A stretch of 7,129 nucleotides of DNA from an uncultured Bacteroidales bacterium. GTDB lineage: Bacteria > Bacteroidota > Bacteroidia > Bacteroidales > Lentimicrobiaceae. Made by a program: the position numbers and the translations under genes. Where the stretch lies: assembly GCA_937864935.1 (NCBI GenBank), contig CALMDN010000353.1, positions 1-7,129 on the forward strand. Reading direction: 5' to 3'. Below the pieces are notes generated by a model, which ran no database searches, was not told the origin of the DNA, and saw only the letters and a program-made list of their open reading frames with translations. Below, one piece after another: positions 6,619 to 7,129 of this stretch; positions within the stretch are counted from its first letter, which is position 1; each line of letters begins with the position of its first letter.

Positions 6619-7129
6619 TGTTTAATGTATTTTATCTGGTTATTTTTGGTTAGTTTCCGATTTCATGGGATAAAAATACGCTGAATTTTATTTGCCGGGA
6701 AAATAATTCACCTTTTTTAAGCTTTAAAGCATTGGATGTTACTCCCTGAATGACAAAAATGAGTAGCGTTCCTGCGGTCAAATCCAGTTGAAATGGCCTT
6801 TGACAAAAAGAATCTCCAGGGTTTTTTCCGGCGTATACCACCATCCGCTTGATTTGAGAAATGAATCCCGCTTTACGGATAGCTGAGGTAAAATTAATAC
6901 AATTGTTCAGTTACAGCGGCTGTCCAATTCAATACAATGACTCTACAAAATAGCCAGGCTAAAAGAGAATACCAATTTAATAACACTACATATTTTATCC
7001 TTATAAACTGATATTCTTAATTTTATAAATATATATTACTCTACAAAGTTCCGAATAGTAAAAATACCTGCCAAACAATTTACTTTATATAAGGTCAAAG
7101 TTATGTAGATTTGATGTTTAATTTAAATG
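6619..7129. other. AT-rich non-coding region upstream of the 695-aa gene
   Basis: This 511-nt stretch is visibly richer in A and T than the genes, especially from about 6890 to the right edge. The longest open frame here (minus strand 6650-6844, 64 codons) has no recognisable domain, signal peptide or good start context, and I do not call it a gene. The promoter of the 695-residue gene should lie here, but I found no pair of -33 and -7 Bacteroidota promoter elements (TTTG and TAnnTTTG) at the right spacing close to the start. No tRNA, riboswitch or insertion-sequence end is evident. Confidence 0.6.

Noticed and set aside
6721..6730. Palindrome GCTTTAAAGC upstream of the 695-aa gene
   Set aside because: It is short and AT-rich at its centre, with no second copy or nearby promoter element; chance is a sufficient explanation.
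6650..6844. Minus-strand frame of 64 codons in the upstream region
   Set aside because: It has no recognisable motif, signal peptide or good start context, and lies in a region of non-coding character just before the 695-aa gene.
7096..7113. TAACTTTG on the minus strand (7103-7096) and TAGATTTG on the plus strand (7106-7113), both fitting the Bacteroidota -7 element TAnnTTTG
   Set aside because: Neither has a TTTG/TTG -33 element at the right spacing (only TTTA-like matches), and in DNA this AT-rich one or so match is expected by chance. The minus-strand site is also about 480 nt from the gene start.

Overview
The window looks like a piece of a Bacteroidota chromosome, most likely an environmental member of the phylum with a type IX secretion system (T9SS). 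The evidence is two large secreted proteins, each with a signal peptide and a C-terminal domain of the T9SS type A sorting kind. They also carry Ig-like repeats of a style common in this phylum (pattern LSGFxYxxGxGPSxxQ, then GLxAGNY and SGGGA). Start codons are preceded by A-rich or otherwise non-Shine-Dalgarno sequence, also usual in Bacteroidota. The genus cannot be told from this sequence.

Layout: everything recognisable is on the minus strand, so transcription runs from right to left. Positions 6619-7129 are AT-rich and hold no gene I can support; this is the upstream region of the first gene. Positions 4531-6618 encode a complete 695-residue secreted protein. Positions 4434-4530 are a 97-nt intergenic gap with a strong-looking intrinsic terminator. 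Positions 1-4433 are one uninterrupted reading frame of at least 1477 codons that runs off the left edge. Alignment of its C-terminus with the first protein suggests that only about five codons and the stop are missing.

The two proteins are paralogues with the same plan: signal peptide, a roughly 190-residue N-terminal beta-rich domain, one or more copies of a roughly 390-residue composite unit, and a T9SS C-terminal domain. The unit is an Ig-like domain of about 115 residues followed by a conserved module of about 270 residues that I do not recognise as a named family. The 695-residue protein has one unit. The larger protein has three in tandem, with a period of exactly 393 residues (1179 nt) between units 1, 2 and 3 measured at the start of each Ig-like domain.

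Both proteins are predicted to cross the inner membrane by Sec and the outer membrane by the T9SS, and to be anchored at the surface or released. No catalytic motif is visible, so a structural, adhesive or ligand-binding role is the most that can be inferred. The window holds no RNA genes, mobile elements, CRISPR arrays or defence genes that I can see. The points of most interest are the unnamed repeated module, its expansion from one copy to three in neighbouring paralogues, and a terminator only 19 nt before the start codon of the second gene.
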